This document shows, in pieces, positions 45,751-56,811 of a stretch of 64,000 bases of DNA. The DNA comes from Stomatobaculum longum. GTDB taxonomy: Bacteria; Bacillota; Clostridia; Lachnospirales; Lachnospiraceae. Numbering within the stretch: the stretch's first letter is position 1; each line of letters opens with the position of its first letter. A model generated the notes under the pieces. That model was given only the letters and a program-made list of their open reading frames with translations. It searched no databases and was not told where the DNA came from. The position numbers were made by a program, and so were the translations under genes. The stretch spans positions 557,321 through 621,320 of the forward strand of contig JH590862.1 in the NCBI GenBank assembly GCA_000242235.1. The letters are read 5' to 3'.

Positions 45751-47118
45751 TTACTTTCCTGTGCAAAACTTTTCAAAAATACGATTGACCACGTCGTCTT
45801 CCACACTGTCCCCGGTCACAGTACCCAGTGCGCGATATGCCGCCGCCAGATCAATCGAAAAGAAATCCTCCGGCATCCCTGCCGCAATCGAGGCTTCCAC
45901 ATTGTGCAGACTTTCCTTTGCCTCCGTCAGGGCCTCTTTATGGCGCGCATTAATCGCGAGTTCCTCACTTTGATTGTCAAATTCACCGCCGAAGAAAAGT
46001 GCGGTCACTGCCCGCTCCAATGCCTCCAGGCCGTCTCCGCGCCGCGCCGAGAATGAAAGGACGGTTGCGGCACCGCAGTTTTGTATTTCTTCTTTTGAAA
46101 TCTGTTGTGATAAATCAGCTTTATTCAGCAAAACAATGGTGTGCTGTGCTGCGGCATAGGAGAGAAGTGCACGTTCTTCCTCACAGAGCGGCTTGGATGC
46201 ATCCAGTACGAGAAGAATTAAGGCTGCGGCTGCGGCTGCCTGTTTGGCACGGGCCACGCCTATCTGTTCGATTCTGTCTTCACTCTCCCGAATTCCCGCG
46301 GTGTCCGATAACACGAGCGTAAGTTCTCCGAGTCTAACCTGTTCTGTCAAGATATCCCTCGTTGTGCCGGCAATCTCGGTCACAATTGCGGACTCCTCAC
46401 GTGTCAGCAAATTCATCAGCGAGGATTTTCCGGCATTGGGCAAGCCCAAAATGACGGTCGGAATTCCCTCCCTCCGGAGTTTCCCGTTATCTGCCGTCCG
46501 GAGCAACTCTTCGAGCGACTGTATAAAGCCATGAATTCGCTCCTCGAGCTTGTGCGGATACCCCGTTAAATCATAATTTTCGGGATCATCCAGCGCAGCT
46601 TCAATCCAGGCAAGCTCATCCAAAATACCTGTCCGGAGCAAATGGATCTTTTCCGACAATCTGCCATCCAGTTGATTGACCGCGGCCCGCAGCGCATGGG
46701 AATTCTTTGCCTGAATCAAATCCATGACGGCTTCCGCCTGACTCAGATCCATGCGTCCGTTCAGAAATGCCCGTTTTGAAAATTCTCCCGGTTCTGCCAT
46801 TCTGGCACCGGCTGAAAGCACAGCGTTTAAAACAGCCTGCAGTAGATAAAGACCGCCGTGACAATTGATCTCCACGCTGTCCTCCGCCGTGAAACTGTGC
46901 GGCGCGCGAAAGACTGTCACCAATACTTCATCCAGGATGAGCGACTGCTCCTTTACATGCCGGTAATGCACCGTATACCCTGCCGCCTCCGAAACAGGAC
47001 GATCCAGGATGCTGTCGGCAATCCGGAGTGCTTCCGGACCACTGATTCTCACAATCCCGATGCCTCCCTCTCCCAGTGCGGTCGCAATCGCTGCAATGGT
47101 ATCCCGTTCTTCTCGCAA
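45751..47118 (-). CDS. mnmE: tRNA modification GTPase MnmE
   Basis: GTPase that works with MnmG in wobble-uridine modification. It has the N-terminal folate-binding domain ([22 protein letters not shown]), a helical domain, and the G domain with [16 protein letters not shown] and NKAD. The C-terminal C-x-GK motif is FCTGK. I choose the TTG start at 47118: GGAGAGGAG lies seven bases upstream and the product is then 455 aa, the usual length. A longer frame from another TTG at 47160 would begin within a terminator-like hairpin. Confidence 0.93.
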   Translation of the reverse strand: MREERDTIAAIATALGEGGIGIVRISGPEALRIADSILDRPVSEAAGYTVHYRHVKEQSLILDEVLVTVFRAPHSFTAEDSVEINCHGGLYLLQAVLNAVLSAGARMAEPGEFSKRAFLNGRMDLSQAEAVMDLIQAKNSHALRAAVNQLDGRLSEKIHLLRTGILDELAWIEAALDDPENYDLTGYPHKLEERIHGFIQSLEELLRTADNGKLRREGIPTVILGLPNAGKSSLMNLLTREESAIVTEIAGTTRDILTEQVRLGELTLVLSDTAGIRESEDRIEQIGVARAKQAAAAAALILLVLDASKPLCEEERALLSYAAAQHTIVLLNKADLSQQISKEEIQNCGAATVLSFSARRGDGLEALERAVTALFFGGEFDNQSEELAINARHKEALTEAKESLHNVEASIAAGMPEDFFSIDLAAAYRALGTVTGDSVEDDVVNRIFEKFCTGK

Positions 47119-47148
47119 ACTTTTCTCCTCTCCATCCGGAAAATGAAA

Positions 47149-47177
47149 AGCTGTCAGCAATTTTTCTGCCGACAGCT
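47149..47177 (-). terminator. Terminator/attenuator-like hairpin between jag and mnmE
   Basis: An 11-bp stem with one G-U pair (47149-47159 with 47167-47177), 7-nt loop, followed on the minus strand by TTTTCATTTT. It may reduce read-through from jag into mnmE. Confidence 0.6.
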
Positions 47178-47185
47178 CCTCACAC

Positions 47186-48094
47186 TTATTTGATTGACTC
47201 TTCTTTTTTCTGCCTGTCGGCGTCTTTCCGGAGGGTGATCACGACATGGCGCTTCTCACCTTCTCCTTCGGAATGCGTAGTCACATAGCGATCGCGCTGC
47301 AACGCGGCATGAATAATACGTCTCTCATTCGGCGTCATAGGATCAAGGGCCAGCGATTCACCGCTCTGTTTTACGCGGCGCGCAGCATTTCTGGCAAAGC
47401 CTCTCAACTTATTTTCCTGCTTTTCCCGGTACGAGCCAATATCAAGTTTGACACGCAAGAAGGCATCCTGCTGCCTGTTCACAACATGCCCCAGCAGATA
47501 CTGCAGAGCATCGAGGGTTTGTCCGCGTTTTCCGATCAGCGCACCCAGATTTTCACCGCGCACCCGGAAAAACAATGCCTTCTCTGCGGCGCGACTATCA
47601 CTCTCTATCTCTGCCTTGAGCTTGAGCGTTGCAAAAAGCTCCCGCAAAAAAGCTGTTCCGCTGCTTTTTCCTGCTTCCAGCGCAGCCGTAATTCCTGTTT
47701 CACTGCCGACCTTTTTGTTCTCCTTCGGCGCTTCCGGGGCTGTCACGGCCGTTTCTTCTTCTACCGTAACCACCGTTTCTTCGACTTCCCTGACTTCCTC
47801 CGGTGCTTCCGCACCGCTTTCTGCCACCGGAATCACTTCTTCTGCTTTTACTGCTTCTTCGGCAACCGGTTCTTCGGAAGCGGGCTCGTCGGTTTGGCTT
47901 TCCCGTCCAATCGGCTCTGTCTTCAGAACCGCACGGAGCTTCCAGGGTTTACTTCCGATGAATCCCAGCAGACCCGCACTTCCCTGTTCCAGGACGGATA
48001 CTTCCAAGCGCTCGCTTGTTGTCCCCAGCTCCAGGAGAGCCTTTGTCAATGCTTCGTCATAAGTCTTCCCTGTCACAGTGACTTCAGTTTTCAT
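47186..48094 (-). CDS. jag: Jag/KhpB RNA-binding protein
   Basis: A 302-residue RNA-binding protein (SpoIIIJ-associated; KhpB). The N-terminal Jag domain is about residues 1-52 (VTVTGKTYDEALTKALLELG). An acidic linker rich in Glu, Val and Ala follows (about 65-130). A KH domain comes next (NLGALIGKRGQTLDALQYL), then a C-terminal R3H domain (SLALDPMTPNERRIIHAAL). Partners of KhpB bind many mRNAs and affect cell elongation in other Bacillota. It overlaps the yidC 3' end by 11 bases. Confidence 0.92.
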   Translation of the reverse strand: MKTEVTVTGKTYDEALTKALLELGTTSERLEVSVLEQGSAGLLGFIGSKPWKLRAVLKTEPIGRESQTDEPASEEPVAEEAVKAEEVIPVAESGAEAPEEVREVEETVVTVEEETAVTAPEAPKENKKVGSETGITAALEAGKSSGTAFLRELFATLKLKAEIESDSRAAEKALFFRVRGENLGALIGKRGQTLDALQYLLGHVVNRQQDAFLRVKLDIGSYREKQENKLRGFARNAARRVKQSGESLALDPMTPNERRIIHAALQRDRYVTTHSEGEGEKRHVVITLRKDADRQKKEESIK

Positions 48095-49412
48095 TGCTGT
48101 TCTCTCCGCTCGAGATATCGCTTCCTTTATCCTTCTTGTTTCTGCGCTTCTCAGCTAACCGCTCATCGTACATTGCGACCATATTTGCCTTGGAGGCAAG
48201 TGAACCGGGCTTCGCATTCTTCTGATAGTAAGCCGTCGATTCTTCGACCTGCTTTACCGTCTTCTCCGTGCGCTGACGCTGACGCTCTTCCTCGTTTTTC
48301 TCTGCTTCCTCCTGTCGTTTTACCTCACGGAGAAGCTTATCCGAGTTGCTCTTTACCAATGCCGGATTCTTACCCTCACGGATGGCCTTTTCATTCGCCT
48401 TTTCCGTATTCTTTCTCACAATCTCATCGACATCCATCTTATCAAGCTGTGCGTTGATGACGAGCTGCTGGATCATACGGCAAAGTCCGCTGGCAACCCA
48501 GTAAATACCGATACCCGCGGGGAGCGTAAAGCAGAAGAAGAGCGACATGATCGGCATCATCGTATTCATGCTCTGCATCTGCTGTGCCATCATGTTGTCC
48601 TCATCAACCTTGGCTTTATTGTTCTTTGTGCCTGCGGTCATGAGTTTTGCGGAATACCACTGAACAGCAGCCGAGAGGACCGGAATAATCCAGGCAAAAT
48701 TCGGATGATCGATGCCCTGGAACGGCGGTGTCGCCAGATTGACCCCCAGGAAATAGTTCATCTTTGCAATTTCTGCCGAAGCCGCGGAAATCGTAGAGGA
48801 CAGCGCCGGATAGGCCTGCTCGAGGCTGCTCCACTGTGCGGGCGTAAACTTATAGAGGAGATCGATTACGTTTTGTACCGTCGCGGCATCCGTGAGCGGC
48901 GGCTTTACCTTCGGTGCCAGTTCCGTCAATGTGCTCACAAAATTTCTCTGCTGCATCAACGGTGAAGCGACGCTTTCAAAAACTTTATAGACCGACGGCA
49001 CATAAGCGGGAATTTTATAAATAACCTGATACAAGCCGAACAGAATCGGCATCTGAATCAGCAGGAAGAGGCAGCTGCCGCTCATGCTCGTCCCGTACTT
49101 CTGATAAACCGCTCGCGTCTCTGCCTGCATGCGTGCCATCGACACCTGATCTGTCTTTCCCTTATACTTCTTTTGTACCGCCTGAAGTTCCGGCTGCATG
49201 ACGCTCATCAGCTTGGAAGACTTCTGTTGCGACACGGTGAGCGGCCACATCAGCAGGTTCGTGATAATGGTAAATAAAATAATGCTGAGGCCGATGTTGG
49301 TAATGCCGAACTGGCTCGTAAAACGAAACAGCGCGTCCATAATCATGCCCAAGACAAAAGCAACCTGTCCGATAATCGGCACGGATGACTTGGTTAAAAA
49401 GATGAGTTCCAA
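48084..49412 (-). CDS. yidC: Membrane protein insertase YidC
   Basis: Inserts membrane proteins with or without SecYEG. A 442-residue Oxa1-type protein with about five membrane helices. The conserved core includes ILFTIITNLLMWPLTV and the hydrophilic-groove Arg region (PELQAVQKKYKGK). The short N-terminus lacks the large periplasmic domain of proteobacterial YidC. The C-terminal tail (about 330-442) is long and highly charged, consistent with ribosome binding. yidD lies 24 bases upstream. Confidence 0.93.
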   Translation of the reverse strand: MELIFLTKSSVPIIGQVAFVLGMIMDALFRFTSQFGITNIGLSIILFTIITNLLMWPLTVSQQKSSKLMSVMQPELQAVQKKYKGKTDQVSMARMQAETRAVYQKYGTSMSGSCLFLLIQMPILFGLYQVIYKIPAYVPSVYKVFESVASPLMQQRNFVSTLTELAPKVKPPLTDAATVQNVIDLLYKFTPAQWSSLEQAYPALSSTISAASAEIAKMNYFLGVNLATPPFQGIDHPNFAWIIPVLSAAVQWYSAKLMTAGTKNNKAKVDEDNMMAQQMQSMNTMMPIMSLFFCFTLPAGIGIYWVASGLCRMIQQLVINAQLDKMDVDEIVRKNTEKANEKAIREGKNPALVKSNSDKLLREVKRQEEAEKNEEERQRQRTEKTVKQVEESTAYYQKNAKPGSLASKANMVAMYDERLAEKRRNKKDKGSDISSGENSNEN

Positions 49413-49436
49413 AGCTTGCCTCCTATTATTTCGGTT

Positions 49437-49652
49437 TTACGGAACCGGGTCATATCCGCCCTTTGAAAAAGGATTACAACGCAAAATACGGAAGAGTGCT
49501 AACTTTCCACCCTTCCATGCGCCATATTTTTCAATTGCTTCCAGCGCATATTGCGAACAAGTCGGATAAAACCTGCAATGACAACGCCATTTATAGGGAG
49601 AGAGTGCTCTCCGATAAAAACGAATCGAGCAGAGCAAAATTTTCTTCAGCAC
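49437..49652 (-). CDS. yidD: Membrane protein insertion efficiency factor YidD
   Basis: A 71-residue amphipathic protein that aids YidC-dependent insertion. The signature is intact: [33 protein letters not shown] followed at the end by [14 protein letters not shown]. The GTG start at 49652 is chosen because AGGAGG lies four bases upstream; it overlaps the rnpA 3' end by seven bases, implying coupling. A longer frame to 49685 lies within rnpA. Confidence 0.9.
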   Translation of the reverse strand: MLKKILLCSIRFYRRALSPYKWRCHCRFYPTCSQYALEAIEKYGAWKGGKLALFRILRCNPFSKGGYDPVP

Positions 49653-49993
49653 CTTGCCTCCTCTAAAATTCCCTGTGCCCTGCAAAGCTTCAGAAACGAG
49701 GCTTCCAATGTACGGTAATCCTGCTTGGCGCCGTCTTTTCGCACGACGAAGATCAAATCACAGGGTGATGTGAATGCATGGCGGTGTAATCGAAATATCT
49801 CGCGCAAAACTCTCGTCACGCGATGTCTTACAACACTGTTTCCAATTTTTTTTGATGCACTGATACCAATGCGCGAGTCTCCCGCAGGGCGGAAACACAG
49901 ATAGAGCACCAGATTACGGTCAGCTCTGGTTCCGCCGCTCTCATAAATCTGTCGGAATTCGCAATTGTCTTTGATCGACGGAAAGCGTCTCAT
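49646..49993 (-). CDS. rnpA: Ribonuclease P protein component
   Basis: Protein subunit of RNase P, which matures tRNA 5' ends. It is 115 aa and basic. Features are the FRQIYESGG start region, the [26 protein letters not shown] motif, and DLIFVVRK. The ATG at 49993 has AGAGGA directly upstream; the longer frame to 50101 would overlap the region just after rpmH and is rejected. Confidence 0.94.
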   Translation of the reverse strand: MRRFPSIKDNCEFRQIYESGGTRADRNLVLYLCFRPAGDSRIGISASKKIGNSVVRHRVTRVLREIFRLHRHAFTSPCDLIFVVRKDGAKQDYRTLEASFLKLCRAQGILEEARC

Positions 49994-50104
49994 TCCTCTT
50001 AATCCTTTGCATTCATATAATTTCAAGTGCACAGACAAAGCGAAAAAGAAAGGGGTCGTCGTCAGACAACCCCATTGTTCTTCGACGCGAATGCCGATCA
50101 AATT

Positions 50105-50248
50105 TTAAACTGTCAGTCTCGCTCTGCCCTTTGCTCTTCTGGCAGCCAGAACTTTTCTTCCACCCTTGGTCGCCATGCGAGCACGGAATCCATGTACACG
50201 GAACTTCTGCGCATTGTGCGGCTGGAATGTCATTGTACCCTTTCTCAT
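50105..50248 (-). CDS. rpmH: 50S ribosomal protein L34
   Basis: A 47-residue Arg/Lys-rich ribosomal protein. It reads [10 protein letters not shown], then [20 protein letters not shown] and [13 protein letters not shown], the full L34 pattern. AGGAGG lies ten bases before the first ATG (50248); a second ATG at 50233 (MTFQP) would give the more usual 42-44 residues. It is the first gene of the leftward operon from oriC. Confidence 0.95.
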   Translation of the reverse strand: MRKGTMTFQPHNAQKFRVHGFRARMATKGGRKVLAARRAKGRARLTV

Positions 50249-50359
50249 TGTCAGAACACCTCCTCACTTCCTAGCATTTTCCCAACCGGCCCTGATCTCT
50301 CAGCTCCTACCGGAAGCAGTTTCCGGAGATATCACGCAAACGTGGGAATATTCCTGCTT

Positions 50360-50388
50360 ATTATACGGAACTGTGCCTTTTTCGTCAA
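50360..50388 (-). promoter_or_regulatory. rpmH promoter
   Basis: On the minus strand: TTGACG (50383-50388), a 17-base spacer and TATAAT (50360-50365). It points leftward out of the origin region, giving a leader of about 105 bases. Confidence 0.85.
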
Positions 50389-50490
50389 GAACTTTCCATC
50401 CCGCATTCCACGCATATTCGCACTTAAAATAAGTGCTTCTGTATCTTACAAAATATTGAATCTTCGTTTCAACAATTTGTACTGCGATTC

Positions 50491-50885
50491 TGTGGATAAC
50501 CGTGACTTCTTCCTCTAAGTTATTCAGATTCTCCACATCTTTTTGTTGATAACTAATTGTATACAATAAGCACGACTTAAATTTTAACTTTACATAATGT
50601 TATTCACATTTTGTGAGTAACTCGTTGATAACTCCCTCATCTGCCTGAACTATTTCAAACATTCGGCCTATCATGCGCCTTTATTCCCTGTGTAAATGCG
50701 GAAAATTTCTTCTGCCTTTCATCCACAGCTGTGTTTTTCCCATTTGTGTAAACCGATAATCCGCTCTTTTTCCTCATCTCGTCACATGCAGTTCACGAGA
50801 TGCTCACAGACTTATCCACAACCCTCATTTTGATTGCGTTGAGATTATCCTGTCTTTTTGCTATACTGAAAACGATTTATCCCCA
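50491..50885. other. oriC: Chromosomal replication origin (oriC) with DnaA boxes
   Basis: The region between rpmH and dnaA carries perfect TTATNCACA boxes at 50491-50499 (reverse), 50600-50608 and 50812-50820. Near matches (8/9) are at 50529, 50544, 50612, 50719 and 50877. AT-rich sequence at 50560-50610 could unwind. Gene direction switches here from leftward to rightward. Confidence 0.88.
50839..50867 (+). promoter_or_regulatory. dnaA promoter
   Basis: TTGAGA (50839-50844), a 17-base spacer and TATACT (50862-50867). A perfect DnaA box lies 19 bases upstream and a near match overlaps the expected transcription start, suggesting autoregulation by DnaA. Confidence 0.8.
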
Positions 50886-50909
50886 AACGCGGCAAAGGAG
50901 TCTTTGATT

Positions 50910-52304
50910 ATGGAGCAAAACGCAGCGTTCCAAGCAATCGTAAACCAATGGCCGGATATACTGGCCTATATCAGAAACGAATTTGAAATTTCGGAGATTT
51001 CCTACGGCATGTGGATTTCTCCGCTAAAACCACACCATCTGCTCCAGAATTCAGATGGAAACATCCAGCTGTTTGTCGAAATTCCGGAAGAAAACGATAA
51101 TCTGCCCAATGCGGGCTTCCAGACTTTTGTTTCCGGACGCTATGCAGGCATTATTGAAGCTGCCGTCGAAGCGGTAACCGGACTATCCTGCCGCCTGGCC
51201 TTTTACAGCGCCAAAGAAGAACAGTCTGCCGGCAATCGCACAAAGCCGGTGAGTCAGCAGATTTTGTCCAATGCAAAGCTGGATCCCCGCTATACCTTCG
51301 ATACCTTTGTCGTCGGTAAAAACAATAACCTTGCTCATGCCGCCTCTCTCGCAGTCGCCGAAAATCCAGGAGAAAGTTATAATCCACTTTTCATTTACGG
51401 AGGTGTGGGACTCGGAAAAACACATTTGATGCAGTCCATCGCACATTTTGTACTTCAACACAATCCGAGCGCCAAGGTACAGTATGTGACGAGCGAATCC
51501 TTCACCAATGAGCTGATTGAAGCTATTCGAAGCAAAAACAATTTCACAACGACAGAATTTCGCGACAAGTACCGCTATATCGATGTGTTATTGATCGATG
51601 ACATACAATTTATAATAGGAAAGGACAGAACCCAGGAGGAATTTTTCCATACCTTCAATGCGCTGCACGGCGCAAAGAAGCAGATTATCATCTCCTCGGA
51701 TAAACCGCCGAAGGAACTCGCAACCCTGGAAGACCGACTGCGTTCTCGTTTTGAATGGGGACTCACCGTTGACATCCAGCCGCCGGATTACGAGACGCGC
51801 ATGGCCATTCTCAGAAAACGCGAGGAACTGGATCACATCAATGTCGACAACGAAGTTATTCAATATATCGCCTCCAATGTGCGAAGCAATATCCGTGAAC
51901 TCGAGGGCTCGCTGACAAAAATCGTCGCTTTCGGCAAGCTGAATCACATGGAAGTCAACCTGGAGCTCGCTCAAAATGTGCTCCGCGATATCATTGATCC
52001 CAATGTAAAGCAGGAAATCACACCGCAATTTATCATTCAGGTCGTCGCGGAACACTACGGAATCTCCGAACTCGATTTGGTCGGCACCAAGCGAACCAAA
52101 GAGCTTGCGACTGCCAGACAGGTCGCAATGTATCTGTGTCGTGAAATGACTGAAGTCTCTCTCCAGCAGATCGGCGCACATTTCGGCGGAAAAGACCATA
52201 CGACAGTCCTCTACGCCATCAAAAAGATATCCACAGAGGTTGAGGATAACCCCGATACCTCCGGCACCGTGACTGTTCTAAAGAAAAAGATTTCTGCACA
52301 GTAA
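50910..52304 (+). CDS. dnaA: Chromosomal replication initiator DnaA
   Basis: AAA+ initiator that binds DnaA boxes and opens the origin. Domain I is about residues 1-85 and a variable linker follows. Domain III has Walker A GGVGLGKTHLM and Walker B VLLIDDIQF. Domain IV ends with the DnaA signature HFGGKDHTTVLYAI. Length 464 aa is normal. The ATG at 50910 follows AAGGAG by nine bases; a TTG two codons upstream is rejected. Confidence 0.96.
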   Translation: MEQNAAFQAIVNQWPDILAYIRNEFEISEISYGMWISPLKPHHLLQNSDGNIQLFVEIPEENDNLPNAGFQTFVSGRYAGIIEAAVEAVTGLSCRLAFYSAKEEQSAGNRTKPVSQQILSNAKLDPRYTFDTFVVGKNNNLAHAASLAVAENPGESYNPLFIYGGVGLGKTHLMQSIAHFVLQHNPSAKVQYVTSESFTNELIEAIRSKNNFTTTEFRDKYRYIDVLLIDDIQFIIGKDRTQEEFFHTFNALHGAKKQIIISSDKPPKELATLEDRLRSRFEWGLTVDIQPPDYETRMAILRKREELDHINVDNEVIQYIASNVRSNIRELEGSLTKIVAFGKLNHMEVNLELAQNVLRDIIDPNVKQEITPQFIIQVVAEHYGISELDLVGTKRTKELATARQVAMYLCREMTEVSLQQIGAHFGGKDHTTVLYAIKKISTEVEDNPDTSGTVTVLKKKISAQ

Positions 52305-52319
52305 TTCACAAGCCACTGC

Positions 52320-52394
52320 GAGAATCCGGTATGATTTCCACGACAGTTTCCAAGTGGAAAAGCACGCTGTTTTGCGCCTTTCCGGTGGATTCTC
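52320..52394. other. Nested inverted repeats upstream of dnaN
   Basis: Outer arms 52320-52327 and 52387-52394 (GAGAATCC/GGATTCTC) enclose an inner stem 52335-52341 with 52354-52360. It fills most of the 150-base dnaA-dnaN gap. There is no U-tract, so it is probably not a terminator. Confidence 0.45.
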
Positions 52395-52454
52395 ACATAC
52401 TCACAGCCCCTATTATTATGATTACGGGATGAATATGAAAGAGAGGACGGCTCT

Positions 52455-53564
52455 ATGAAGCTCGCGTTCAACAAAGAAAAACTCACAACCGCTCTGGGGA
52501 TTGTTTCCAGAGCCATTCCGACCAGAACAACCAACCCGATTTTGAGCTGCATCTTATTCGATGCTTCGGAAGACGGCGTGACTCTCATTGCGAATGATTC
52601 GGAATTCGGCATTTCAACCAAAGTAGAGGGCATTGTCAGTGAAAAGGGAAAAGTAGCGCTGGATGCGCGACTGGTCAGCGACATCATCCGCAAGCTGGAA
52701 GGCGGAGAAGAGCTCGTCAACATCGAGACAGACCAGACTTTCACGACGAGAATTTCTTGCAGCGATGTACTATTCACCATTCCCGGCAGAGACGGAGAAG
52801 AATTCGCCTATCTCCCGCAGATTGAGAAAGAACACAGATTGTGCCTCACACAGTTTACGCTGAAGGAGGTAATCCGGAAGACAATCTTTGCGGCGGCATT
52901 GAATGACAGCAATAAGATGATGGGCGGTGAGTTTGTCAATATCAAAGGACGCGTTGCTACGTTTGTGGCCTTGGACGGTCACCGCGTCGCTGTCAGAAAT
53001 GTGACGCTTCGCGAGGGAGATGAGACCTTCCATGCGATTATTCCGGGCAAAACCATGAATGAAATCAGCAAGATTATGGAGGATGACAACGAAAAAGAGG
53101 TAGAACTCTTTTTCTCCAAAAATCATGTGCTGTTCTCATTTGAAGGAACGATGGTTCTTTCCAGACTGATTGAGGGAGAGTACTTTAAGATTGAGCATAT
53201 GCTCTCCAAGGACTATGCGACCAAACTGGAAATTAACCGGGTTAAGCTGCTCAGCAACATCGATCGCTCGACCATTCTGATTAAAGAGAGCGATCACAAA
53301 CCGATTATCCTTGATATCGGTGATCAGAAGCTCGCACTGAAAGTCAAATCGTCCTATGGTTCGATGGATGGTGAGCTTCCCTGTGAGAAAACCGGAAAAG
53401 ATCTTTTGATTGCGTTTAATCCCAAGTTTTTGATGGATGCGCTTCGCGCAATCGATGATGAGACGGTGACCCTGTATTTTACCAATGCAAAATCACCCTG
53501 TTTTTTGCGGGATGAACACGACAGTTTTGTCTATCTGATTTTGCCGGTCAATTTTGTCGCATAA
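52455..53564 (+). CDS. dnaN: DNA polymerase III subunit beta (sliding clamp)
   Basis: Ring-shaped processivity clamp for DNA polymerase III. The 369-residue protein has the three repeated clamp domains; it starts MKLAFNKEKLTTAL and ends with the conserved YLILPVNFVA. ALDGHRVA is the typical domain-II motif. GAGAGGA lies upstream of the ATG. It is followed by the S4-domain gene. Confidence 0.95.
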   Translation: MKLAFNKEKLTTALGIVSRAIPTRTTNPILSCILFDASEDGVTLIANDSEFGISTKVEGIVSEKGKVALDARLVSDIIRKLEGGEELVNIETDQTFTTRISCSDVLFTIPGRDGEEFAYLPQIEKEHRLCLTQFTLKEVIRKTIFAAALNDSNKMMGGEFVNIKGRVATFVALDGHRVAVRNVTLREGDETFHAIIPGKTMNEISKIMEDDNEKEVELFFSKNHVLFSFEGTMVLSRLIEGEYFKIEHMLSKDYATKLEINRVKLLSNIDRSTILIKESDHKPIILDIGDQKLALKVKSSYGSMDGELPCEKTGKDLLIAFNPKFLMDALRAIDDETVTLYFTNAKSPCFLRDEHDSFVYLILPVNFVA

Positions 53565-53581
53565 GTCGAGAGGATATTGAA

Positions 53582-53768
53582 GTGAACGAAGTCAGGATTA
53601 AAGATGCTTATATTAAACTGGATCAGGCGCTGAAATTGTCGGGGGCCTGTGATCTCGGTTCCGATGCAAAGTACGCCATTCAGGGAGGAAAAGTCTCTGT
53701 GAACGGTGAGGTGGAAGAGCGGCGCGGGCGCAAGTTACATCCGGGAGATTGTTTCTCCTTTGACGGGC

Positions 53769-53794
<26 letters not shown>
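53582..53794 (+). CDS. S4-domain RNA-binding protein (YaaA/RlbA type)
   Basis: A 70-residue S4-domain protein found between dnaN and recF in many Bacillota. The S4 motif is YIKLDQALKLSGACDLGSDAK, followed by G-VSVNGEVEERRGRKL-PGD. It presumably binds RNA; in Bacillus a role linked to ribosome assembly has been proposed. The start is a GTG at 53582 with GAGAGGA upstream. Its last 26 bases overlap recF. Confidence 0.88.
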
Positions 53795-56794
<3,000 letters not shown>

Positions 56795-56811
56795 CGAAAC
56801 GGGGGCCATGA

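Noticed and set aside
49646..50101. Long form of RnpA with a 36-residue N-terminal extension
   Set aside because: The extension has no homology to RnpA and no ribosome site; the internal ATG at 49993 has a good site and gives the usual length.
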